Below, piece by piece: positions 54,559 to 63,956 of a stretch of 64,000 bases of DNA (its first letter is position 1; each line of letters starts with the position of its first letter). The stretch is taken from NCBI GenBank assembly GCA_016219185.1, contig JACRBZ010000066.1, forward strand, positions 186,001 to 250,000, written 5' to 3'. Made by a program: the position numbers and the translations under genes. The notes beneath the pieces were generated by a model that saw nothing but the letters and a program-made list of their open reading frames with translations, was not told the origin of the DNA and did not search any database. This DNA is from Deltaproteobacteria bacterium (lineage in GTDB: Bacteria; Desulfobacterota; Desulfobacteria; Desulfobacterales; Desulfatirhabdiaceae).

Positions 54559-55248
54559 TTATGAGCGGTTACGCAGGAAAGATAAGGAGATGTTCACCAC
54601 GGCGGCGATGGCCATCAGAATCAGTCCCAGCGCAATTCCCATGACAAACTGGCCCTTGCTGGTTTCCAGGGCGATCGCGGTTGTGATGGTCCGGGTGTGC
54701 CATTTGATATTTCCCCCCACCATCATGGCAATACCCACCTCTGTCATCACCCGGCCATAGGCGTTCATGCTGGCAGCCAGAATGCCGTACCGTGCTTCCC
54801 ACAGCGTGGAAAGCACAATCTGCTTTCGGTCGGCCCCCAGAGAGATGAGGGTGATCCGCAGCTTTTCATCCATGCTTTCAATGGTTGCCGCAGTCAGCGC
54901 AACAACCACGGGAAGCGCCAGAAGTGTCTGACCGATGGCCACGGCTTCCAGCGTAAACAGCAATCCCAGGTGTCCCAGGGGGCCCCGGTGGGTTAAGAGC
55001 GCATACACCAGAAGGCCAATCAGCACCGTCGGAAGCGACATCAGCGTATCCACCAGGGTTCGCGCGGATTTTTTTCCTGGGAAATCGTGATGGCCAAGTA
55101 AAAACCCTGCTGGAATCCCGATCAAGAGGCTGGCGATCATGGAGCCGGTGGATACCTTCAATGTCGCGGCAACAGCCGAATAGGTTTCAGCATCGCCATG
55201 AATCAGCAGTTGGATGGCCTGGAAAAGGCCGTTTAAAATGTAGTCCAT
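54559..55248 (-). CDS. tupB: tungstate-type ABC transporter permease
   Basis: 229 residues with five to six membrane helices and the inner-membrane EAA loop (ISLGADRKQIVLSTLWEARYG). GNIKWHTRTITTAIALETSKG is characteristic of TupB permeases. It is 52 bases upstream of tupC on the same strand. The usual binding-protein gene tupA is not found upstream (55249-55633 has no gene). Confidence 0.85.
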   Translation of the reverse strand: MDYILNGLFQAIQLLIHGDAETYSAVAATLKVSTGSMIASLLIGIPAGFLLGHHDFPGKKSARTLVDTLMSLPTVLIGLLVYALLTHRGPLGHLGLLFTLEAVAIGQTLLALPVVVALTAATIESMDEKLRITLISLGADRKQIVLSTLWEARYGILAASMNAYGRVMTEVGIAMMVGGNIKWHTRTITTAIALETSKGQFVMGIALGLILMAIAAVVNISLSFLRNRS

Positions 55249-55633
55249 AGTCGTTGGATAAAATTAAAAAACTGCGTTGACTTCTCTTACCACCCGGAAA
55301 AACGGGATTGATGGGGATTTTATATGGCCTGTAAATACAAAATCTCCCATTTACATATCAACTTGATCATAGGATAAACCCGGGAAAACCGCAATCTGTG
55401 AAAACGAACACAGGATGCAAATTCATTTCTCAAATTCTTAAACCTCTCGCAAAACGCTTTTATCGAAATTTTATCTTGCTGAGGACATTCTCCGAAATTC
55501 GCTGCAATCAAACGCCATGTCATGCCAGAAGACCCGGCGGTTTGCAGGATAAGTTTCCTTTAATAGTTAGCTTCTCTTAACTTAACCATATCGATGTGTC
55601 AATAATGACACAATTAAAATATAAAAAGAGCAC
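55249..55633. other. intergenic region, promoter side of tupBC
   Basis: About 385 bases between tupB (minus) and the RAYT unit. No gene is supported; two short frames on opposite strands lack ribosome binding sites. It should contain the tupBC promoter. There is no tupA remnant that I can recognise. Confidence 0.4.
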
Positions 55634-56717
55634 GGGACGTACATAAAAAAATAAGTTGATAAAGGGAATCGGTGTGATATAAGTGAAGCTATGCCACGAA
55701 AAGCACGCATAGATGCGCCAGGCGCCTTGCATCACATTATCGTGAGGGGAATTGAGCGCCGAAAGATATTTTTTGATGACACGGATCTGGATCATTTTCT
55801 GGACCGTTTATCCGCGGTCTTGGATGATACCCAGACCGCATGTTTTGCCTGGGCCCTGATTCCAAATCATTTTCATCTGCTTCTCAGAACCGGAAACGCA
55901 GCAATTTCGCGGGTTATGCAGCGTATTCTGACCGGTTACGCCATTACATTCAACAGGCGGCATCACCGGCATGGGCATCTGTTCCAAAATCGTTACAAAT
56001 CGATTCTATGCCAGGAGGATGCCTACCTGCTGGAACTGGTTCGATACATTCATTTGAACCCCTTGAGGGCCAATATCGTCCGGAATTTAAAAGAACTGCA
56101 GGCGTATCCGTATTCCGGTCACAGCGCTTTTTTCAAGAAAAAATATCGTCCCTGGCAGGATACAGATTATGTACTGAAAAGGTTTAATCCGAGCGTTTTG
56201 GTTGCCCGGCGGCGATATCGGGAATTTGTGGAGAAGGGCATGGATCAGGGGCGGCGGGATGAACTTGTCGGAGGTGGTTTGATTCGGAGTTCGGGCGGCT
56301 GGGCTGCTGTGAAGGCGCTGCAAAAGGCCGGTATTTTTCAAAAAAATGATGAGAGAATCTTGGGAGACGGTGAATTTGTTGAAAAGGTTTTATCATTTGC
56401 GAACGAGAAGATGGAACGATCCTATCGCTTGCAGGTGCAAGGGGTGGATTTCCAGGTGGCCATTCGAAGGGCTGGGGAACTGACAGGGATTGATCCGGAT
56501 GCCATCTTATCAAGAGATCGCGGGCGGCGAACGGTACAGGCGCGAAGTCTGGCATGCTATTGGGCTGCCGAAGATCTCGGGTTAAAACAGCCGGAAATAG
56601 GTTTAAAACTGGGGATGACTCAGGCTGCGGTGAGCCTGGCAATCAAGCGCGGCAAGCTATTGGCTGCCGAAAATAATATGTCTCTGGAATAATAAATTAT
56701 ATATTTATGTACGTCCC
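55634..56717 (+). mobile_element. RAYT transposase unit with 14-bp inverted repeats
   Basis: Perfect inverted repeats GGGACGTACATAAA (55634-55647) and TTTATGTACGTCCC (56704-56717) flank one transposase gene, making a 1084-base unit. RAYT genes are usually flanked by REP-type palindromes, which these ends may represent. The right end lies inside the 5' leader of the GalT-like gene, so it may affect that gene's expression. Confidence 0.75.
55691..56692 (+). CDS. REP-associated tyrosine transposase (RAYT, IS200-like)
   Basis: 333 residues. The Y1-transposase core has the HUH motif PNHFHLLLR, the GHLFQNRYKSILCQ segment and the YIHLNPLRA helix. A C-terminal extension (about 230-330) ends in a DnaA/HTH-like domain (YWAAEDLGLKQPEIGLKLG). 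RAYTs are single-copy transposases that act on REP sequences. All core residues are present, so it could be active. Confidence 0.9.
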   Translation: MPRKARIDAPGALHHIIVRGIERRKIFFDDTDLDHFLDRLSAVLDDTQTACFAWALIPNHFHLLLRTGNAAISRVMQRILTGYAITFNRRHHRHGHLFQNRYKSILCQEDAYLLELVRYIHLNPLRANIVRNLKELQAYPYSGHSAFFKKKYRPWQDTDYVLKRFNPSVLVARRRYREFVEKGMDQGRRDELVGGGLIRSSGGWAAVKALQKAGIFQKNDERILGDGEFVEKVLSFANEKMERSYRLQVQGVDFQVAIRRAGELTGIDPDAILSRDRGRRTVQARSLACYWAAEDLGLKQPEIGLKLGMTQAAVSLAIKRGKLLAAENNMSLE

Positions 56718-56727
56718 ATGGAGAGTT

Positions 56728-57743
56728 ATGAAATTCAAGGCGATTAAAAAAGAAACCGTCATGCTCCAGAAGAATATGGCCGAGAGCCGAATCCCGAGTG
56801 AAATCCGCATCGACCCCCTGACCGGCCGAACCGCCAGAATCTGCCATTTCATGAAGCTTCAATGGCAGAAGCCCGATTTCGATGCCCTTGTCGCGGGAAC
56901 CGATGCCTGGTGCCCGTTCTGCGCGGACAGGGTGTTGGATGTGACGCCTTGTTTTCCCGCAGATCTTATTCCCGAAGGCCGCATGCAAAAAGACGACATG
57001 GTGATCTTCCCGAACATCGCTCCCTACGACAGCATCGGAGCCGTGGCAACGTTCGGCTCTCGTCACTTTATTCCCATGACGGCGTTCGAGCCGGGACACA
57101 TGGCTTCCGCATTCGGTTTCGCGCAGGACTTTTTCAAGCGCGTCGAAAGCACCGGCCATCCGGAATCCGTGTACCACATCATCAACTGGAACTACATGCC
57201 GCCGGCTGGAAGCTCTCTTATACATCCCCACCTGCAGGTCTTTTCCACATCCTCCGCGCCCAACCTCATGCGACAGGAACTGGAAGCCTCAAAGAATTAT
57301 CAGGACAGCCGCGGCTCCAACTTCTGGGAGGATCTGGTGGATGCCGAGAAGAAATCGAACAAACGGTATCTGGGCAAGATCGGCCGTACGCATTGGATGA
57401 CCGCTTTTGCTCCCATGGGCGTTGCCGGAGCGTGCTGGCTGTTCTGGAAGATGTCCGGTGTACGCTGGATCTCAGCGGGCAGGATTTTCTGGACATCGCC
57501 TCCGGTCTTGCAAAAATCATTACCGAATACGACAAGATAGGGATCTATAGCTTCAATATGAATTTTTTCACCGGGGCAAAAACCGATGGTCATTTCCGTT
57601 TTCACCTGATGTTCTCGCCCCGTACCTTCTTCAACCAGAAACTGGGAACACCGGACGTCGGGGCCCTGCGCAACCTTTTCAATGAAACCGTGTGCATGGC
57701 CTATCCGGAGGAGATCAATGAATTATTGAAGCAAGGTTTTTAG
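56728..57743 (+). pseudogene. GalT/HIT-superfamily nucleotidyltransferase-like gene, frameshifted
   Basis: ATG 56728 (GGAGAG upstream) opens a frame with CPFCADRVLDVTP (metal-type Cys pair) and the HIT active site SSLIHPHLQVFS, like galactose-1-phosphate uridylyltransferase relatives. The frame gives good homology-like sequence to about 57429 (MTAFAPMGVAG). The continuation VLAVLEDVRCTLDLSG onward lies in a second frame from 57432 to the stop at 57743, consistent with a one-base deletion around 57430. The intact protein would be about 338 residues. It could be a sequencing error or a real pseudogene. Confidence 0.7.
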
Positions 57744-57763
57744 AACCCCGACAGGAACCCCTT

Positions 57764-58996
57764 ATGCCGATAGAACTCGACAATCTGAAAGAATCAAACG
57801 AATTCTTGAATCTGATTCTGGAAAACATAGACTCCGCCATCCTCATCGCGGACGAGAATATGCGGATCCATCAATTCAATAAAAGCTTTCTCAGTCTCTT
57901 CGACCGGGCCGCGGATCGTGTTTTGGAAAGTTCTTTCGGCCTGGTATCCGGATGCGTGAATGCGGTGAAAGAAAACAAGCCTTGCGGCGGCACATCCATG
58001 TGTCAGTTTTGCGTTTTGAGAAAAACACTGCTCCAAACCCTGGTGGAAGATTACCCCGTCGATCGCAAGTCCCTGGAGCGAGTCTTCTACATCAAAGGTA
58101 AGCCGGTTTTAAAATATCTGGAGGTGACTTCAAGGCTCATCCGGTTTCAAGGACAAAAAATGATACTTGTGATCATTTACGATGTCTCGCAGATCGAGGA
58201 GCAGAAAAGAAAGCTTGAAAAACAGCAGCAACAAATCAACCATGAACTTGAAACAGCCGGCGAGATCCAGAAAAGCCTCCTCCCGGACAGAGATCTGGAA
58301 ATCGACAACATCATGATTGCCTGGAGATTTGAACCCAGCGGCCATGTGGGCGGTGATATTTTTCAAATTCATAAAATCAATGAAGAACAAATCGGTATTT
58401 ATATGCTGGACGTTTGCGGGCATGGCGTATCGGCAGCTCTTGTCGCCGTAACGATCTCGCAATATCTGATGAGCCTGCACAACTATATGCGGCTGACCGG
58501 TAAATTATTCAGCCCCGAGGCCGTCATGATCCGTCTGGATAAAGAATTTCCGATGGAAAGATTCGATTGTTTTTTCTCGATAGCCTATACAACGTTAAAT
58601 ATTGAAACCGGCCGGTTCGTCTATAGCAACGCCGGCCATATGCCGCCTTTGATACTAAGATCCACGGGCCATCTGGAAATACTGGAGAACCATGGCACGG
58701 CCATCGGCATCGGATTCGGCGCTGTTTTCGGCCAGGAAGAAAAGCGGTTGAATGCCGGAGACAGGCTGATTCTTTATACGGATGGCCTGATAGAAAACTT
58801 CGGGACGGATGGTGAACGTGAAGGCAAGGACAGGTTTCACGCATGCATGGAGAATTTCCACCATCTGTCGTCCAAAGACCTGGTTGACAGGGTGTTTGAA
58901 GATGCCGACAGGCAAAGAGGCGGATCTTTGCCTTCAGACGACATGAGCCTGATCGCCGTTGAATTTACAAAAAAAATAGATTGTGAAGGAATTTGA
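57764..58996 (+). CDS. PAS-domain SpoIIE-type serine phosphatase
   Basis: 410 residues. PAS domain (about 10-135) with a four-cysteine insert (GCVNAV, PCGGTSMCQFC), a coiled coil (about 143-170), then a PP2C/SpoIIE domain with metal-binding Asp in HVGGDIFQI, LDVCGHGVSAAL and LPSDDMSLIAVEF. Such proteins (RsbU-like) dephosphorylate anti-anti-sigma or similar regulators in response to a PAS signal. It lies 52 bases upstream of the glycyl radical activase gene and may regulate that operon. Confidence 0.88.
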   Translation: MPIELDNLKESNEFLNLILENIDSAILIADENMRIHQFNKSFLSLFDRAADRVLESSFGLVSGCVNAVKENKPCGGTSMCQFCVLRKTLLQTLVEDYPVDRKSLERVFYIKGKPVLKYLEVTSRLIRFQGQKMILVIIYDVSQIEEQKRKLEKQQQQINHELETAGEIQKSLLPDRDLEIDNIMIAWRFEPSGHVGGDIFQIHKINEEQIGIYMLDVCGHGVSAALVAVTISQYLMSLHNYMRLTGKLFSPEAVMIRLDKEFPMERFDCFFSIAYTTLNIETGRFVYSNAGHMPPLILRSTGHLEILENHGTAIGIGFGAVFGQEEKRLNAGDRLILYTDGLIENFGTDGEREGKDRFHACMENFHHLSSKDLVDRVFEDADRQRGGSLPSDDMSLIAVEFTKKIDCEGI

Positions 58997-59048
58997 TAAA
59001 GCAATTAAATAGTATGAATTCCCCAAAAGCATATATTCCAGAATTTCC

Positions 59049-59969
59049 ATGAAAGATTTAATGCAGCATAAAAAAGACGCTCTGATTTTCAATATCCAGC
59101 GGTTCTGCCTGCATGACGGGCCGGGAATCCGCACCACCCTGTTTTTTAAGGGCTGTCCGCTACGCTGCGCCTGGTGTCAGAATCCCGAATCCATCAGTCC
59201 TGAAGCCGAAATGGCATTTATTGCGGAACGATGTAAGGGATGTTTTCAGTGCGCCGAGGCGTGCGGTAATGCCGCCATCCTCCGGTCCAAAGAAATGCGC
59301 ATCGATTATGGACGATGCACCGTGTGCGGCCGGTGCGCCGACGTCTGCCCGGCCGAGAGCCTGACCCTTGTGGGCAGGCGCTGGCCGGTGGATGCGCTGT
59401 TGGGCGAGGTTCTCAGGGATCTGGACTTCTTTCAGGATTCCGGTGGTGGCATCACCCTGTCCGGGGGGGAGCCGCTACTGCAATGGCGATTTTTAGAGGA
59501 TTTCCTGCCGCGGGTAAAACAGCAGGGTATCCATGTAACCCTGGAAAGCAGCGGATATTTCGAGTGGGCTCACATCGAATCAATCCTGCCTTTTCTGGAC
59601 CTGATCTATTTCGATTTAAAGCATATGGATACAAAGATCCATCGCCACTATACGGGTGCGGGCAACCGCCGGATTCTGGATAATTTTTCTCGTCTTTCAA
59701 GTGCTTTAACCCTTCTTGTGCCGCGCATGCCCATCGTTCCGGGGGTTAACGATTCAAAAGAAAATATCGGTGAGACTTCGCGTTTCCTGCTGCGCCATGG
59801 CCACCGCAGCATCCACGGCCTGCCGTATCATGGCCTGGGCGTGGAAAAGAATCGATGGATCAATAGTTCGTTGCAGCCGCTTCATCTTACTTCCATGGAT
59901 GCCGATGCCTGCACGCCCATCAAACGGATGTTTGAGAAAGAGGGGATTCATGCCATCATCTATGACTGA
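59049..59969 (+). CDS. glycyl radical enzyme activating protein (radical SAM)
   Basis: 306 residues. The radical-SAM cluster motif is Cys36-x3-Cys40-x2-Cys43 in GCPLRCAWCQNPE. Two ferredoxin-like 4Fe-4S motifs follow (CKGCFQCAEAC, CTVCGRCADVC), as in activases of non-PFL glycyl radical enzymes. GGGITLSGGEPLLQ binds SAM. It generates the glycyl radical on the next gene's product anaerobically. It overlaps that gene (59950-59969). Confidence 0.95.
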   Translation: MKDLMQHKKDALIFNIQRFCLHDGPGIRTTLFFKGCPLRCAWCQNPESISPEAEMAFIAERCKGCFQCAEACGNAAILRSKEMRIDYGRCTVCGRCADVCPAESLTLVGRRWPVDALLGEVLRDLDFFQDSGGGITLSGGEPLLQWRFLEDFLPRVKQQGIHVTLESSGYFEWAHIESILPFLDLIYFDLKHMDTKIHRHYTGAGNRRILDNFSRLSSALTLLVPRMPIVPGVNDSKENIGETSRFLLRHGHRSIHGLPYHGLGVEKNRWINSSLQPLHLTSMDADACTPIKRMFEKEGIHAIIYD

Positions 59970-62379
59970 AGACAAGGCTTTCGACAAGGAGAGAATCGCC
60001 AGATTGAAACAGGCCGTGCAGTCCGCCAGGCCGTCGGTGTGCGCCGAACGGGCCCTGATATGGACCGATTACCATCGAAAGGCAATCAACCGGCGCAAAT
60101 CGCCGCACATCCGGATGGCTGAAGCGCTTTCCGATGTTCTCCTTAAAAAAACCATTGCCATATTCCCCGATGAATTCATTGTCGGCAATTACACTTCCAA
60201 ACGCGTGGGCGGTTCCATTTACCCCGAACTTCACGGGGTTCCGGTCATGCTGGATCTGTTCCGGTTCTCCCGGCGAAAGACCAATCCGCTGGAGATTTCC
60301 GCTAAAGACCTGCGCCGGCTGCTCGGGATCATCCCCTTCTGGAGTCTGCGGTTCATGGCCTTAAAGGCCCATGCGTCTTTGTGGCGGAAAGTACGCTTTG
60401 TGGCCGACCAACTGCGGGCGCATGTTTACCTGATCAATGAAAGCGGCGGGATTGCGCATCTGGCGCCGGATTACGAGAAACTGATCACAATGGGCACGGA
60501 CGGGATTATCAGTGAAGCAAAAGCGCATCTTGTACAAACCGCCCCGGGTTCGGAAGCCCGGCAGTTTTATCAAGCGGTGCTCATTATCGCGGACAGCCTT
60601 GCCGGTTTTGCGGATCGTTACGCGGCTCTCGGCAGGGATATGGCCCGTCAGTGTCCGGATTCGGCCAGGAAAAGCGAGCTCGAAACCATAGCCGGAACAT
60701 GCGAAACCTGTCTGCGTCGGGGCGCTGATTCGTTTCAGGGAGCCCTTCAGGCCGTTTTCCTTGCCCAGATCGCCCTGAATCTGGAAAGCCTGGACAACGG
60801 CATCTGTCCGGGACGCATGGATCAGTATCTGTGGCCTTTTTATCAGCAGGATGTGAAAGAGGGAAAACTGACGCGTGAAAAGGCCGGAACGCTGATCGCA
60901 GCCTTCTGTATCAAGTTGTCGGAAATCGTCCCCGTATTTTCAAAGCACCTTACAAATTTCCACGGCGGCATGTTCAACGGCCAGGTGGTGACGGTGGGGG
61001 GTACGGATCATGCGGGCCGAGATGCCACCAATGACCTGAGCTTTCTGTTTCTCGAAGTAATGGATAAGCTTCGTATGCGTCAGCCCAATTTTCACGCAAG
61101 GATGCACGGGGGGACGGCGGATGACTTTTGCCATGCCGTTAATCGCATTCTTGCCGGGGGCGCCAATTCACCGGCCCTGTATAATGACGATATCATTGTC
61201 AAGACCATGGTCCGGCACGGCTATCGGACGGAAGATGCCCGGAATTATACCGCCGTTGGCTGCGTGGAGCCGGTGTGCCAGGGCAAAAGCTTTGCATCCA
61301 CCGATGCGGCTCTGTTCAATACCCCCCTGGCGCTGGAACTGGCGCTGAACCAGGGAAGACGTTTCGGATCCGTGGTTCGAACCGGGGCCGTGACCCCGCC
61401 GGTTTCCCGCATGCGGTCCATGAACGATGTCACGCGTGCCTTCGAGGCTCAGCTCCGGGTCCTTATGGGAAGGCTGATTGCCGATCTTCGGGCCGTGGAA
61501 CAGGCCAATCGCCGGTATCATCCCACGCCCCTGACCAGCATGCTGCTGGATGGCTGTCTTTCATCCGGCCGGTGCGCCACTGCCGGCGGTGCGGCTTATA
61601 ATTTTTCCGGAATTCAATGCGTGGGGCCGGTGGATGCCGGCGACGCCCTTTATGCCATCGAGCAGGCGGTTTTTACGGACAGGCGATATTCCCTTCCGGA
61701 GCTGGCGGGGCTCCTCGCGCGGGATATCGATGACCCCAGGGCTTACGCCTATCTGCGGGGCATCGATAAATTCGGCAATGACGTTCCCGCAGCCGACCAA
61801 TGGACCCATTATGTGGTTGGCGCCTTTGTCGATAACCTGAACGCTTTCGGCAACAACACCCGGGGCGGTCCCTACACCGCGGGGCTGTATTCGGTGACCG
61901 CCCACAATTATTTCGGCGGGGTGACCGGTGCCCTGCCTCACGGCCGGCGAAAAGGGCAGGCCTTTGCATCGGGGATCTCCCCTTTGAACGGCATGGATCG
62001 CAACGGTCCCACGGCGCTTCTGAACTCCGTAAACCGGCTGGATTTTTGCCGGATCGCAAATGGCGCCAATTTCAACCTGAAGTTTGATCCCCACACGCTT
62101 CGGGGGGATGCCGGCATCCTTGCACTGGGCACGCTGATCAAAACCTATTTTCGTCGGGGCGGCATGCAGGTGCAGGTCAATGTCCTGGACCCGGCCGTAT
62201 TGATGGCGGCTCGCGACAATCCGGATCTTTACCCCCACCTGCTCGTTCGGGTGTCCGGTTATTCGGCGTATTTCAATGATCTGTCTCCCGACATGAAAGC
62301 GGAGATCATTCAAAGGAGTACCCAGCGGCCGGTGCCGGATCGAAATTGTTGCCGCCATACTTTAAAGGAAAAAGAATGA
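59950..62379 (+). CDS. glycyl radical enzyme of unknown substrate
   Basis: 809 residues from ATG 59950 (AGAGGGG upstream; ATG 59962 is an alternative). The catalytic Cys438 lies in AVGCVEPVCQG with Glu440, the GCVEP form of dehydratase/lyase-type enzymes. The radical Gly770 lies in RVSGYSAYF. Candidate activities include a diol or amino-acid dehydratase, choline or isethionate lyase, or related C-S/C-N cleavage. Sequence alone does not decide. Coupled activase and a peptide-type binding protein suggest catabolism of an imported compound. Confidence 0.92.
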   Translation: MPSSMTEDKAFDKERIARLKQAVQSARPSVCAERALIWTDYHRKAINRRKSPHIRMAEALSDVLLKKTIAIFPDEFIVGNYTSKRVGGSIYPELHGVPVMLDLFRFSRRKTNPLEISAKDLRRLLGIIPFWSLRFMALKAHASLWRKVRFVADQLRAHVYLINESGGIAHLAPDYEKLITMGTDGIISEAKAHLVQTAPGSEARQFYQAVLIIADSLAGFADRYAALGRDMARQCPDSARKSELETIAGTCETCLRRGADSFQGALQAVFLAQIALNLESLDNGICPGRMDQYLWPFYQQDVKEGKLTREKAGTLIAAFCIKLSEIVPVFSKHLTNFHGGMFNGQVVTVGGTDHAGRDATNDLSFLFLEVMDKLRMRQPNFHARMHGGTADDFCHAVNRILAGGANSPALYNDDIIVKTMVRHGYRTEDARNYTAVGCVEPVCQGKSFASTDAALFNTPLALELALNQGRRFGSVVRTGAVTPPVSRMRSMNDVTRAFEAQLRVLMGRLIADLRAVEQANRRYHPTPLTSMLLDGCLSSGRCATAGGAAYNFSGIQCVGPVDAGDALYAIEQAVFTDRRYSLPELAGLLARDIDDPRAYAYLRGIDKFGNDVPAADQWTHYVVGAFVDNLNAFGNNTRGGPYTAGLYSVTAHNYFGGVTGALPHGRRKGQAFASGISPLNGMDRNGPTALLNSVNRLDFCRIANGANFNLKFDPHTLRGDAGILALGTLIKTYFRRGGMQVQVNVLDPAVLMAARDNPDLYPHLLVRVSGYSAYFNDLSPDMKAEIIQRSTQRPVPDRNCCRHTLKEKE

Positions 62380-63956
62380 AGAAAACGATTTTGCTCACCC
62401 TGGTTCTTTCCGTGATTGCCGGAAACAGTCTGTTTGCGGCAACGCCCGGGGATACCCTGGTGATGGCATCGAAACTCGATGACATCATCACGCTGGATCC
62501 GGCGGAAGTCTTTGAATTTACCGGGGCTGAATTGACAGTCAACATGTATGATCGCTTGATCGGCTATGATGTGGAGGATGTGAGCAAAATCCATGGTGTC
62601 GTTGCTGAAAGCTGGGACGTTTCCGAAGACGGCAGGACATTTTCCTTCAAGATCAGGGAGAACATGAAATTTGCGTCCGGCAACAAACTGACGGCGGATG
62701 ATGTTGTTTTTTCACTTCAGCGGGTGATCAGGCTGAACAAGTCCCCGGCCTTTCTGTTGACCCAGTTCGGATTCACGCCGGCCAACATGAACGAACGAAT
62801 CGTTAAGTCAGGAGAGCATTCAGTCCGGCTGATTCTCGACAAACCCTATGCGCCGACGTTTTTCCTGTATTGCCTGACATCGACCCCGGGCTCCATCGTG
62901 GATAAACAGGAGGTATTAAAGCATGAGGAAAACAGCGACATGGGATATGGCTGGCTGAAAACCCGTTCCGCCGGTTCAGGCCCTTTTGCGCTGACCGCAT
63001 GGAAACCCTCCGAAATCCTCACCATGACCCGCAATGAGCATTATCACGGTAAAAAAATCGCCATGAAGCGCATCATCGTCCGGCACATCTCGGAGTCCGC
63101 CACCCAGAGACTTCTTCTTGAAAAAGGGGATGTCGACATGGCAAGGAATATCCTGCCGGACGATCTCAAAGGGCTTTCCGGGAATCCGGATATCCGGATC
63201 CGGAAAAAAGCCAAGGGCGCGATCTATTATCTGGGCCTGAACCAGAAAAATCAGTACCTGAAAATCCCCCAGGTCAGACAGGCCCTGAAATACCTCATTG
63301 ATTACACGGGAATGGAATCCACCTTCCTGAGCGGTAAAGCCACGGTTCATCAGGCATTCCTTCCCAAGGGGTTCCTTGGCGCGCTGGAAGAGACGCCTTT
63401 TTCGCTGAATGTCGAAAAGGCAAAGGGCCTGCTTAAGGAAGCCGGGCTTGAAAAAGGCTTCACCGTGACCATGGATACGCGAAACACGGAGCCCTCAACG
63501 TCGATGGCCCTGGCCATTCAGGCGACATTTGCCCTTGCCAATATCAAACTGGAAATTATTCCGGGTGAAGGCAAGCAGGTCCTTACCAAATATCGTGAAA
63601 GAGCCCATGACATCTTCATCGGTCGCTGGGGGCCAGATTATATGGATCCCCATACCAACGCGGACACCTTTGCCAGCAACCCGGATAATTCGGATGCCGG
63701 ACAATCAAAAACCATGGCCTGGAGAAATGCCTGGGATATTCCCGAGATGACCCGGAAAGTCGATGCGGCGGTTCTGGAAAAAGATGCAAAAAAAAGGGCA
63801 TGGATGTATATCGAGATTCAGCGGGAGCATCAGCAAAGCGCGCCTTTTGTCATCATGTTTCAGGAGATTGAAATTCTGGCAGAAAGATCCAATGTGAATG
63901 GTTTCATTCTGGGGCCCAGCTTCGACAGTAATTTTTATCATTTTATCACGAAATAA
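62376..63956 (+). CDS. peptide/nickel-type ABC transporter substrate-binding protein (SBP_bac_5)
   Basis: 526 residues from ATG 62376, with AAAGGAA upstream and ATGA overlap with the enzyme gene. A clear signal peptide (MKKTILLTLVLSVIAG...LFAA) precedes a family 5 binding domain: GDTLVMASKLDDIITLDPAE, FKIRENMKFASGNKLTADDVVFSLQ, NEHYHGKKI and VRQALKYLIDYTGM. It binds peptides or similar solutes in the periplasm. Because it is translationally coupled to the glycyl radical enzyme, it may import the substrate. The permease genes would be beyond the window. Confidence 0.92.
   Translation: MKKTILLTLVLSVIAGNSLFAATPGDTLVMASKLDDIITLDPAEVFEFTGAELTVNMYDRLIGYDVEDVSKIHGVVAESWDVSEDGRTFSFKIRENMKFASGNKLTADDVVFSLQRVIRLNKSPAFLLTQFGFTPANMNERIVKSGEHSVRLILDKPYAPTFFLYCLTSTPGSIVDKQEVLKHEENSDMGYGWLKTRSAGSGPFALTAWKPSEILTMTRNEHYHGKKIAMKRIIVRHISESATQRLLLEKGDVDMARNILPDDLKGLSGNPDIRIRKKAKGAIYYLGLNQKNQYLKIPQVRQALKYLIDYTGMESTFLSGKATVHQAFLPKGFLGALEETPFSLNVEKAKGLLKEAGLEKGFTVTMDTRNTEPSTSMALAIQATFALANIKLEIIPGEGKQVLTKYRERAHDIFIGRWGPDYMDPHTNADTFASNPDNSDAGQSKTMAWRNAWDIPEMTRKVDAAVLEKDAKKRAWMYIEIQREHQQSAPFVIMFQEIEILAERSNVNGFILGPSFDSNFYHFITK

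Noticed and set aside
61561-62358. 265-codon minus-strand frame
   Set aside because: Antisense shadow of the glycyl radical enzyme gene in GC-rich codons.
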